Source of the DNA: Viridothelium virens
Lineage: Eukaryota > Ascomycota > Dothideomycetes > Trypetheliales > Trypetheliaceae
Direction of reading: 5' to 3'
Length of the DNA stretch: 64,000 nt
Assembly (NCBI GenBank): GCA_010094025.1
Contig: ML991776.1
Span: 248,001 to 312,000, forward strand
Each line of letters starts with the position of its first letter. The first letter of the stretch is position 1. The notes beneath the pieces were generated by a model. It did no database searches. It had not been told where the DNA came from and saw only the letters and a program-made list of their open reading frames with translations. This document shows positions 54,562 through 64,000 of this stretch, in pieces. Position numbers and translations under genes: made by a program.

Positions 54562-55285
54562 TGGGAATCATGCGTTTCTTGCAGGATGAGTTTGCTCGAT
54601 TGTGAGGGGGAACAGTGTGCATAATGGATGTGAGGTGTCGGCTCGTCGCTTGTTTTTCTGTTTCCCTGTAATATATGTGGTGACCAGTTCTCTTTTCACC
54701 TGCGTTAGAGCCGCACCTTGTCTGAAGGGGTTCATCGCGGTCTTTGGGCATAGCTAGCGATGGTGTCTTGGTGTTGTTCGAGGAGGCATTTTTCACTGCT
54801 GCGCTGTGGAATACGGTCTTATCCATTCACTGTCAAGTGGGATGCTAAGGATTATCGAAACTAACAGAGAGTCTTAAGCAATAATACAAACCGACAATTG
54901 AGTAGAGATACCAGCAATCATCCAGAATACATCAGCTGAGACGCTAAGACTAGTCGGCAAAGAATGATTGACGATGTGAGATGGTCTATAGGTACTTGCT
55001 CACAAGCGATCTACCAGACCCCTTTCCGCGATATCTTTGGGTATCTGGATGTAGAACCACACTTCCGTACATTTGCTCTACTGCTATCTCCCTGCAAAGT
55101 CGTCCCAGCCAGAGCTAAGCATGAGAGTAGCTACCGTAGACTTTGCTATTGTACAGTGACCCCAGAATACTGAGGTGTGGAAACCTCGTCTTCGTTACTT
55201 CAATATTCCAGATCGTTTCAACCAGTGGAAGTTCATTTATGTTATCAGCTCATGGGCAAATTTGAGTGTTAGCATCATCTCTGTT
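54562..55285. other. Intergenic between convergent genes
   Basis: 3' flanks of the formin and HET genes. Nothing recognised. Confidence 0.4.
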
Positions 55286-57517
55286 TCATTCTAGACAAAC
55301 ACGCTCAATCTGCATAGGATCGATCAACCATTCACCCTGATCTAGTCCCTGGCATGCAAAGATTGCATAGCTCTCTGTCGACCGCCTGGGCGTCCTTGAA
55401 ATCGGAAAAGCCCGTGGCTGCCAGCGATTGAAATGTCGAGCTTTGATAGATCCCTCACAGTACTCTGCGGGGGCAAAGTAAAGATTCCCTACGCATGCGT
55501 TGTCGAAAAAGGCCTGATAAGTATCGAGGGAGACTTTCCCATTATCCAAGCGACCAATGGGGAGGGAGCCGTCAAGAACGATAGCTTTGAAAATTCGCCA
55601 AACATAAAAATTTTCAGAGTCATAGAGCTTTTGAAAGGGATCCTGGTAGGGCCCGATTCCGAGCCGACGCCGGGTATCCTCTGGAAGGTCTGAATACATC
55701 TTTATCGGGTTAGACCAAGTTATTTTTCCCGTCTTCATATCGATGATCTGATTAAAGGATGCTTTACAATATGCTTCCGTTTCGGGAGAGGGTTGAAGCT
55801 GTCGTTTGGGTGGTTGATACCTTGTGATATCCCAGAAAAGCTCAGCCACTCCCGTGTATCCTGTCTCTACAAGGAAGGAAAGCAATTGGATCATCATATC
55901 CACTAGAAATGGCCGCGTCGATAGGGTTGGAATGGAGAGCTTCTTAGGCTCAGAGAGGTCCCACTTAGCTGCGAGCATCGTTCTAACTGGGCTGAGATCG
56001 ATTGCATGGTCAAACGAAAACAACCAACCATCCAATAGCCATCCTGATTGCGTCAAAGTGCTTGGATGTAGCTCGAATGTTGCATTTGTCAGCTCTGTCT
56101 CGAGATATCTGAGAGAGCTCAAAGTCGCCCATTGGGGAAGAGACCATGAAAATCCGACTCCTTTGTTAGCAGCTTGCTGACTTTGCCGCGTCAGGTCATC
56201 CGTTCTACCGCTGTGACCGCTTAGCGGATGTACATATCCCTGCAATAGGGAGATGTCACCGTTCATTATACTCAAGACAAAGGCACAAAGACTGAAGTTA
56301 TATCCCAGCCGATCCAATTCCATAGTATCAAGGCGCTTTTTGTAATCACAGAGATTGGCCATGATAGCAATTCTATCTGAGATCACAGCGTTTTCCCGTC
56401 TGTTCAGATAGGAGACCGCTGCTGCTGCATTGCAGGCTAGGCGTCGATTCCCCTCGTAGTCAACAGGTACTTGAGGTGGAAGCAATCCAAACCACTTTTC
56501 CATGATGTTTGTCAGTCTGTCAGCTATTGCAGGTTCAAGTGTAGAGTTTGCTGTCATATACTCCACCGTGGTAGGGAGCCACGTAGAGAGATACGCGTGC
56601 AATTGAGTCAGTTCAATCTCAAGATATTCGCTCGAGAGACTGAACATTGGCTCCATAAACGCTCCTTTCTCCAGGTTAGGATTGCATTTCATCTGTAGTG
56701 TCATTTGTACTGCGCCAGCCAATGATTCTTGCAAAATCCACGCCCGCGTGAACCAGCGATCCGAGAGGATGAGCTCCAATACGTCTGCCAGAGCATGTAA
56801 AAGGTCGTCGCTAATGTCTTCACCGTCAAACATCGCGTTGAGAGCATCGATATGTCGTTGGTCGGCTATCTGAACATCGAGGAGTCCCAGACATTCCACC
56901 GCTCGCTGGTACACCAAGTCCATAGCTTGAATGCCTTCACGTTGATCTCTTTCATCTTCCTGGTCGATGCACTCCTGATCTATCCAAATGTAACTCAACT
57001 TTCTGGGCCTTGCAAAGGAAATTGCGCGATCTAGAACCTCAAAGTCCAGTTTGCTTTGGCGTATTCCACTCGACGTGTTGATGGTATAGTTACTGCCCAT
57101 ATCATTGGGCTTACGAACTCTGTTTGCACTCTCACAACAGTAGGACACAGCAAGGTAGTGAACGCAAAATGGGTTTTCTGATGCTCCAGTCAACTTCAAT
57201 TGCCGGCCGCTTTTTCTAAACTTCATAGTAACGTGATTCTCACAGGCGCACACAGATCCCGATTCATCGGTCTCCGAACGCGACAGTTCATATTTTCCTT
57301 CATCGTCATCACTGTATGATTCTGCAACTTTACCGTTTGGTCCGGGACCGGTTGGAAGCTTAGGTTCACCATCAGCTGTCAGGAATCTCAAATGGTTTGC
57401 CCAGTTCGCAGCTGTGCCGCGGTCTAATTGATGTTTCTGAATTGCCAGCATAGCCTGCCGGTAGTCATTATCATTGACATAATCCTGGCCAAATGGTTTT
57501 GCAGTATCGAGCAACAT
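55286..57517 (-). CDS. HET-domain (heterokaryon incompatibility) protein
   Basis: Single exon, 743 aa. The HET domain (about residues 120-260) shows its three blocks: HYLAVSYCC, the block LSYIWIDQECIDQEDERDQR with GIQAMDLVYQRAVECLGLLD, and DRWFTRAWILQE. HET proteins mediate non-self recognition after hyphal fusion and can trigger cell death; most are uncharacterised. The C-terminal 450 residues have no domain I can name and end with a compact region (FACQGLDQGEWLIDP) resembling the ends of other HET proteins. The start is uncertain: the Met used lies within an exact 10-bp tandem duplication, and another frame is open upstream to a Met at 57,621. Codon and base composition do not stand out from the neighbours. 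Confidence 0.87.
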   Translation of the reverse strand: MLLDTAKPFGQDYVNDNDYRQAMLAIQKHQLDRGTAANWANHLRFLTADGEPKLPTGPGPNGKVAESYSDDDEGKYELSRSETDESGSVCACENHVTMKFRKSGRQLKLTGASENPFCVHYLAVSYCCESANRVRKPNDMGSNYTINTSSGIRQSKLDFEVLDRAISFARPRKLSYIWIDQECIDQEDERDQREGIQAMDLVYQRAVECLGLLDVQIADQRHIDALNAMFDGEDISDDLLHALADVLELILSDRWFTRAWILQESLAGAVQMTLQMKCNPNLEKGAFMEPMFSLSSEYLEIELTQLHAYLSTWLPTTVEYMTANSTLEPAIADRLTNIMEKWFGLLPPQVPVDYEGNRRLACNAAAAVSYLNRRENAVISDRIAIMANLCDYKKRLDTMELDRLGYNFSLCAFVLSIMNGDISLLQGYVHPLSGHSGRTDDLTRQSQQAANKGVGFSWSLPQWATLSSLRYLETELTNATFELHPSTLTQSGWLLDGWLFSFDHAIDLSPVRTMLAAKWDLSEPKKLSIPTLSTRPFLVDMMIQLLSFLVETGYTGVAELFWDITRYQPPKRQLQPSPETEAYCKASFNQIIDMKTGKITWSNPIKMYSDLPEDTRRRLGIGPYQDPFQKLYDSENFYVWRIFKAIVLDGSLPIGRLDNGKVSLDTYQAFFDNACVGNLYFAPAEYCEGSIKARHFNRWQPRAFPISRTPRRSTESYAIFACQGLDQGEWLIDPMQIERVCLE

Positions 57518-59262
57518 CGAGCAACAAAAGCTTTCGCGATCAGTGATACGCAGATACCGTAGTCATGGTCGAGGAGAAAAGGCGGGAGCTGAACATTCCA
57601 AAACCGGCGGAATGTTGGCATGTTTTCTATGTTTGACTTCGCCCGTCCCTCTCCCTTCTCTTTGCAGCAGCCTCACTAGTGATACCTAATCTCATTTCTG
57701 TCTCCTTCACTGCCGTGGCCCTAGCCGGGTAGCATTGTTTGGATGGTCCTCGGCCGTGTGGTGGCAGATCGGAACAGCGATTCCATGTCCACTTCTCATC
57801 CCAAAATTCTTTTGAAATTATTGCATGAACGTTACGCCTGAAAAAAGATGAAATTGATCAGCCCTTGTGATCAAACGCAATCACCGACCTTTCCCGACAG
57901 AAGACCGCCGTGGAAACAGAGGACAATGAGCTGTAGTGGCCCACAAGCTTAGACCGGACCAAAATTTTTTTTTGTAATTCTATGTTCTAGTTCTCGGGAA
58001 TCTCTCGGGATTGTAGCACGGTATTGCGCGCCACATTTGAGAGATGAATAACAAGATTCAATTTTGCGTTTATGAATTTTCCAGAATGAATTTGAGAGAG
58101 CAAATAAGATCACGCGATAATACAGAAAGAATCGGATAGATAGGATGTAATACAATTCAAGCAGTAACTTGCGATTGGTAAGTACAGAGGTAGACCTACG
58201 CGTCGGCATACGATATTTATACGTGCACATTAAATCTATCCACGTAGGATTTCCAGCCATTGAGCGGCGATTGCTTGCTGCAGTGAGCGCATTTCATGGT
58301 GTTTCGTGCCTCATAGAACTATCCCATGCCTTCCGCTCCACTCCGTACTCTAGTTGATAATCAGGTCCTGAGCTGTCCGTCCGATCTCTTCCTGAAGTCT
58401 GGATTCCGACAGCCAGACGACTAGGACCTGTGAGTTCATCGCGTATTCTCGTGTATGCGGAGAGTTTTTTTCCCGCGATACTTCTGATCACTCGCCACTC
58501 TGAGAAAGGAGTTTGGAGTGCTTGATACGGAGTACTGGATCAATTGACTTTATAGGGTAATGGCTCTCGTTACCACATTCCTTACTGAGAGCATTCGACA
58601 GGTCGCAGACCTCGCGGGCTGGTCTTGGCTACAGGCTTGGGCATACTCCGTACGGTAGCTTGGATACAACCCCGCATCGGCACTGCGGGATCATCATCTT
58701 CCTCCAGTGGATTCAAGGTCAGTGCACGGTGCTGCTCATGGTCTGGATGACATCGTTAGTCACGCTTGGAGTTGAAGTGGGGTCTTACCCAGCTGTACCA
58801 CTAGTGGACCTCTCGGAAACCTGCTCTGGTGAGACTAGCTCACAGAGGTGAGTGCGGTGCTGGGCACCGGGAGATATTCTAGGATGTCGCAGGTGACGGG
58901 GAATAAGCTATGCAACGGCGTACGTGCCTCTTCAGCTGGCGTTGTCTAGAATATAAAGGCATGCGTACGGCACGCCGATTGCAAGTGCCAGTACAAGCAA
59001 CGACCAGGAAGTGCAACAACCGTGCAACTTGGGTAAATCTAGCCCCTTCCGAGCTTGGCTGGGGAAATGGCGTCGATCTGGTGCTAATTGATTGTTCCGT
59101 CATAGTTCGGTATCCTGCCTCTAACGACGCATTCGAGCTCCTATCCGCCCTCCTCGGGTACGCGGTATTTAGCTAAGCTAGCTACCTGTTTCGAAATCTT
59201 CCCAATTCTCCCTCTCCTCCTCAATTGTTGTCCGTAACATTACCAATTGAGCTTTGTGGACA
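57518..59262. other. Divergent intergenic region, HET / formate dehydrogenase
   Basis: About 1.7 kb. A moderately AT-rich part lies at 57,960-58,160. Two TACGGAGTA nonamers lie at 58,526-58,534 and 58,644-58,652. No open frame with protein-like content. Confidence 0.4.
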
Positions 59263-60765
59263 ATGGTATTTCTCCGCTCTGCTTCGCGCCTAGCGCGCCC
59301 AGCTTCCTCCCTCCTCGCTTCTTCTCGCATCCCCGCAGCTACGTCACGAGCTGCCCTCTTCAGACCAGCAGGTGGCGTTAGGACGCTAACATCAACCAAC
59401 AATCTCCAGGGCAAAGTTCTTCTCTGCCTCTACGACGTGAGTATACTCGAGAGACTAACAAGAACCATTCAGGCTTGCTAATTCCATCTTTAGGGCAAAG
59501 AGCACGCCGAGCAAGAACCCCAACTTCTGGGTACGACCGAGAATGAGCTCGGCCTCAGAAAATGGATCGAATCACAAGGCCACACACTTGTAACCACGTC
59601 TGACAAGGAGGGTCCCGATTCCAAATTTGAAAAGGAATTGGAAGATGCTGAAGTCATCATCACTACACCGTAAGGGATTCATTTCATTTCGTCCTTTCCT
59701 TAGGGAAAAGAAAAAAAGAAAAAGAGAGGGAGAAAAAAGTCCGGAGGAACAAAAGCTCTGCTTTATTGGCAGTTGCATCCTCAATTGCTCCAAGGATTGC
59801 CGTAATAGCATCTGACCTCTTGTAGTTTCCATCCTGGCTACTTGACGGCTGATCGTCTTGCCAAAGCCAAGAATCTCAAGATTGCCATCACTGCTGGTAT
59901 CGGATCCGATCATGTCGACCTCAATGCTGCGAACAAGACCAATGGCGGTATTACTGTTGCGGAAGTCACCGGGTCAAACGTTGTGTCTGTAGCTGAGCAT
60001 GTCGTTATGACCATTCTTACACTTGTCCGTAACTTCGTACCTGCTCACGAACAAGTTGCTGGCGGCGACTGGAACGTTGCCGCGGTGGCCAAGAACGAGT
60101 ATGACCTGGAAGACAAGGTCGTGGGAACCGTTGCTGTTGGCCGCATTGGCGAGCGTGTCTTGCGACGTCTCAAGCCTTTTGACTGCAAAGAACTGCTGTA
60201 CTTTGACTACCAGCCTCTGAGTCCGGAAAAGGAAAAGGAGATTGGAGCCAGACGAGTCGAGAATCTTGAGGAAATGTTGGCTCAGTGTGATGTCGTCACC
60301 ATCAACTGCCCTCTGCATGAGAAGACGCGCGGCCTGTTCAATAAGGATCTCATTTCAAAGATGAAGAAAGGTGAGTGGTAAATCTGAATGATCGACTGGA
60401 TCGCTAGCTGATTCACACCCATAGGTTCATGGCTCGTCAACACCGCCCGTGGCGCTATCGTTGTCAAGGAGGATGTTGCTGATGCATTGAAGAGCGGCCA
60501 TCTCCGTGGCTACGGTGGTGACGTCTGGTTCCCTCAACCCGCACCCAAAGACCACCCACTTCGCTACGCCCAGAATCCATGGGGAGGCGGAAACGCCATG
60601 GTTCCTCACATGTCTGGCACTTCCATTGACGCCCAGAAGCGTTATGCAGCAGGCACCAAAGCCCTTTTGGAGTCTTACTTTTCAGGCAAGCACGATTACA
60701 AACCAGAGGATCTGATTGTGTACCAGGGGGATTACGCTACCAAGGCGTACGGACAAAGGAAGTAA
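59263..60765 (+). CDS. FDH1: NAD+-dependent formate dehydrogenase
   Basis: Exons 59263..59436, 59494..59669, 59826..60370 and 60425..60765, 411 aa. Oxidises formate to CO2 with reduction of NAD+. An N-terminal Arg/Ser/Ala-rich presequence ([20 protein letters not shown]) suggests mitochondrial targeting; an alternative cytosolic start is possible. Conserved: [22 protein letters not shown], the adenine-side [20 protein letters not shown], dinucleotide loop [37 protein letters not shown], and the catalytic His in [10 protein letters not shown]. The first Gly of the usual GxGxxG is Ala (AVGRIG), which I believe is normal for ascomycete formate dehydrogenases. The second intron (156 bp) holds a purine-only tract. 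Confidence 0.96.
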
Positions 60766-62792
60766 TTACTTTTCCATAGTAAACGACAAATGTAACCAGT
60801 AGTACTCAGCAATCTATTTCCAGTGTGATCTGCAAACGTTATTGCTATTTACGACTGCCCGAGACAAACCCACTAACACTAAATATATTAGATCAGCACG
60901 ACGTTTGTAGGCTGCTCTTCACGTCTTAGTATCTTGGTGCTCTCGGAAGCACGCCGACTCAGCCTCAGTCTAAACCTCAAAGTGTAACGATGGGCGAACA
61001 CAATGATGATGTGCAGATGATCTTGCTGGTGTTGAGTTGATGCCTGCCAAAAGAAGCTTCTTAGCGTGAGCCTGCCCGTTGCATTTTCGGTAGTCACCCA
61101 CCAGATTGGGAAACTGCGGCTGTTCTCCAGCAGGCAGATTCGCCTATTCTACGGAGTAACGTTAAAAAGCACTCCCATACTCACACCTCACTTCCCATCC
61201 CAACTCCTTCTCATTGCGTAGTCGCTTGCGTGAGTTGTGCATGCGAACTCAAATCCAGAGACAGGAGCAGAAACGCGGTTGTCATCCGTACCTGCAGATC
61301 TGGTGGCGCACGCAATCTCAGACCCCGCGTTACAGACTCGAGGGTCCTCAAATCCCACCAGCCCCCGGATGCATAGAAGATAGAAGACCAGGTGCTTCCA
61401 CAACCACGAGCCTTAATCTCCTGGGGCCTAATCGGTTGATAGAGGTGAGTCTAACGTGATTCTACGTTCAAATTCAATGATCGTGATGAGTGGCTCTTAT
61501 TTCCACACCCTCTCCAGTGAAGGAGCCTGGCCAGCTTCTGACTGAAAGGTCTCATTTTCACAAAAAGTATTCTGCATCATCATACCATGCCGGAACAATA
61601 TGGACGATCATCTACCGAAAGGCGCAATAGTCGTGATCGAATTTCTGCGTTGCTACTTTTCATTGGCTCGATTTTTAAGCTTAAGGGGCTTTTCCTACAG
61701 TCCACGTTTCGGATAACGGGCCTCCGTCTTAGCATTTTGTTTTCCCTGCACAACATCATGATGGTCCTTTTAAGCTTTTTTTCTTTTTGCTCGACCTGGC
61801 TGGCTCGGCTTCCATGCAAGGATCAGGGCCGGAAATATCCTGTTGCAGAATTGACATCAGATTTGATGCTTTTGCTCCTCCACATCTGCATCCTTCCGCG
61901 TTTCAAGACAAGCCATGCAGTGCGTCTGCCGACCGCGAAAGCCTGCAGGAGCCGAGTGTCTGTCAGAATTCTACGAGGTCTAGCGAGACTGCGAGACCTG
62001 TCGATGCCAAATGATGGAACAACCTGCCCCAAGAAGCTAAGATGGCCCTGCGTGAACCATATGCGACAAGATATGACGTGGATAGCCCAGCTTGGGAGGA
62101 GCCAAAAAGAAGGCTTCTCTCGGTTAGCATAATCCTCGTCCGTTTCGAAGCTCGGTACTCGTCACCACCTCCACAGCCAGTGTAGCAAGAACGGTCTTGC
62201 TACCGGTCTCGTTTGACCATCTCCCTGCGATCAAAACTTCTGCAGAGCAGTTTGTCCCATCGGACACGAGCTATCCGCATGGCCTATATTGTGGCGGCTG
62301 GGGCTGTAGGGCATCCCTCTACAGCCGATACAGCTCTCGACCGGCTAGGTAGCAGGCTATGCCGTCTGGCTGGGCTTTTCACTGAACCGACCATCCACTT
62401 AGGGAATATTGAACATTTGACCAATCCAGCCGCGATCCTCACACGCTGCGACACTGCTGTCACGAAACCTGGATAAAATGTTCCCGCCTTGAAGTTTCCT
62501 CATATACGTTCATGCGAGCCCCTACACTGGCCGTTCGGACCTCACACCTCGAGCGTTCTCGCTCTGCCAATTCTGTGTCCCATTACTACTGACTGGGTCA
62601 GGCAGCGAGTGACGGTCGAGCTGGACTCTCTCTGGTCCTCGTCTTTGTCCTTTCACCAACATTCTTTTCTCCAGTGTTCCAGTAACACTTGCCATTCTTT
62701 CTGACTGTTCTCTGCTGCCGGAACCAGCGAGGACGTTTGGCAATTTTTTCCTCAGCTCTGGCAAGCTTTGAGTATGGTTGATTGATGACAAC
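60766..62792. other. Gene-free interval upstream of the right-edge membrane protein
   Basis: About 2 kb. A 181-codon plus-strand frame at 61,587-62,132 has hydrophobic stretches but no consistent protein pattern, and I do not call it. A TACGGAGTA nonamer lies at 61,150-61,158. No RNA gene recognised. Confidence 0.4.
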
Positions 62793-64000
62793 ATGGAGAT
62801 ATGGACTCGAACACCGTTCCATCGTTTCGGTGGCTCTGGCAATGCGACCATGGACGCTACGTCCAGCCCGACATCAGACAGCAAGACCGATCAGATCATT
62901 GCTGAGCTGCTGCTCAACAACTTCCAGACTATCCGCACCGCTCATCTTGTGCTATCTAGCTTCAGTATCGCTGCATCTGTGGTTGTGATATTAAGCATCT
63001 TCAACGATGCTCGGAAGGCAGCTAAGTTTGATGTTACTCTACGCCCCAGGTAAGAAGCATGTTTTCGTCAGATCCGTACGAATTGCTCACAATCTCGCTC
63101 CAGGAAATTCCGATTCTTCACCAAGGTCCACCCCGCCGAGGTACTGGCTCTGGTACTGTCCGTTGCGATTCTCCTACAACAGATCGCGTTCCTCGCGGTT
63201 CAGGCGTCTGGAATGGGAAGTATACTCGTTCAAGGCTGTGTGAGGACATCGCAAGTTGTCTGGCCTGGTATGTGAGCTCTGTTATGTCGAGCGTGCTACC
63301 TTACTAACGAGCCTCTTTAGCGATATTCCTCACTCCTTACACTGTGCTCGCGTTTTCGCTCGAGACTGCCGTGAGGTCCTTGATGAGGACGAAATTTGCT
63401 CCACGCGGCAAATGGAACTACTATTTGATACTCGGTTTTGCAGCTACGCTAACAATTGCCACCTGGGCTTTATCCGCTGTTCGTTCCACCCACAATGCTT
63501 GCTTCGCGAGTTTGCCTTGGTGGGTTGGGGATGAGAAGAAGGCAGCAATCGTCCTTCTGAGTCTCTTGATTGCTGTCTTTATGGGATTGGCATTCATCAT
63601 CTGGCTTGGCTTGTCCAGGACGGTCAAAATAGAGCCACAGGAGCGAATCTCAGCATCACGAGACTTTTGCTATCTTCTGCTTGGCGCTGTCCTCCTCGTA
63701 AGCCTTCTCTTTGAGACATTTTTTCTTTACTAATCCGTTCGCAGTCGATGATCTTACCCTTTTATGTTCAACTCAACTCTCGCATATCCCTCAATCATTT
63801 TACTAGCTCGATGGTCGCTGGCGTTGCACTCACTCTCACGGGTCTGGTCAACGGCTTCCTTCACTTGATCCTCCGAGCTAATGCAGCACGCATGGCCATC
63901 AAGCCGATTCAAACTCCATGGCAGTCCAAGCGTAGTTTCAGGCTGTTTGGACCAAATGATCTCGAAACTTGCATGAATATCAGTGGTCCATTGGCTCTCA
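62793..64000 (+). CDS. Multi-pass membrane protein, receptor-like, partial at window edge
   Basis: Four exons so far: 62793..63049, 63104..63267, 63321..63697 and 63745 to beyond 64000, all in frame. The part seen has an extracellular N-tail (N-glycosylation site NAT), then about seven membrane helices: TAHLVLSSFSIAASVVVILS, VLALVLSVAILLQQIAFLAV, FLTPYTVLAFSLETAVRSL, YYLILGFAATLTIATWALS, IVLLSLLIAVFMGLAFIIWL, FCYLLLGAVLLSMILPFYV and MVAGVALTLTGLVNGFLHLI. A cytoplasmic tail follows. This is the layout of fungal seven-helix receptor-like proteins of unknown ligand; I cannot name the family. The start may instead be the Met at 62,850. The gene continues past the window. Confidence 0.72.

Noticed and set aside
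60103-60160. Broken NAD-binding motif in formate dehydrogenase (AVGRIG instead of GAGRIG)
   Set aside because: From memory the same form occurs in other ascomycete formate dehydrogenases, so it is not a defect.
61587-62132. 181-codon ORF with hydrophobic stretches
   Set aside because: Pattern is irregular with no repeated helix spacing or recognised family, and other frames are open there too; kept as unassigned spacer.

Overview
This is a nuclear segment of a filamentous ascomycete (Pezizomycotina). Genes run on both strands and carry many short introns (about 45-80 bp) with GT..AG ends and CTAAC-like branch sites. The families are typical of that group: PTH11-type rhodopsin-domain protein, HET-domain protein, formin of the SepA/Bni1 type, NAD-dependent formate dehydrogenase, cytochrome P450 and DHA-type MFS transporter. 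I cannot place it to class. I see no rRNA, tRNA, CRISPR or transposon, and no RIP-like AT-rich block.

Layout: 0.5-10.7 kb holds a mitochondrial MCUR1/FMP32-like protein, DNA topoisomerase II and an amidase. 11.6-18.3 kb holds an MFS transporter, a DUF1989 protein and a PTH11-like receptor. 19.3-24.7 kb holds Cyc2, a GPI-anchored Ser/Gly-rich protein and a small secreted protein, separated by a gene-free 2.2 kb. 26.3-32.4 kb holds an acid-sphingomyelinase-like enzyme, a phenol-hydroxylase-like FAD monooxygenase and the checkpoint clamp subunit HUS1. Next comes 3 kb without a recognisable gene, then an unusual transcription unit at 35.4-36.8 kb. 36.8-48.3 kb holds MSS1, MAK16, a P450, an APC amino-acid transporter, mitochondrial leucyl-tRNA synthetase and a small membrane protein. 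49-54.6 kb is the formin. 55.3-64 kb holds a HET protein, formate dehydrogenase and a multi-pass membrane protein cut by the window edge.

The genes do not form one pathway. Core functions (topology, checkpoint, ribosome assembly, mitochondrial tRNA modification and charging, cytochrome c maturation, polarity) are mixed with accessory single genes. The spread-out P450, FAD oxidase and MFS do not form a biosynthetic cluster.

The most interesting observation is at 35,868-36,221. Three complete ORFs of only 7-8 codons lie in tandem and encode nearly the same peptide (MGRDGYN, MGRGGYN, MLGRDGYN). They differ almost only at synonymous third positions. Each starts at one of the only three ATGs in a pyrimidine-rich stretch of about 790 nt downstream of a TATATATA box. 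This looks like a polycistronic micropeptide gene, comparable in layout (not in sequence) to insect tarsal-less/polished rice. Its existence as a translated transcript is inference from sequence alone. Splice-resolved structures also reveal a 13-nt microexon in HUS1 and a 19-nt last exon in MSS1.
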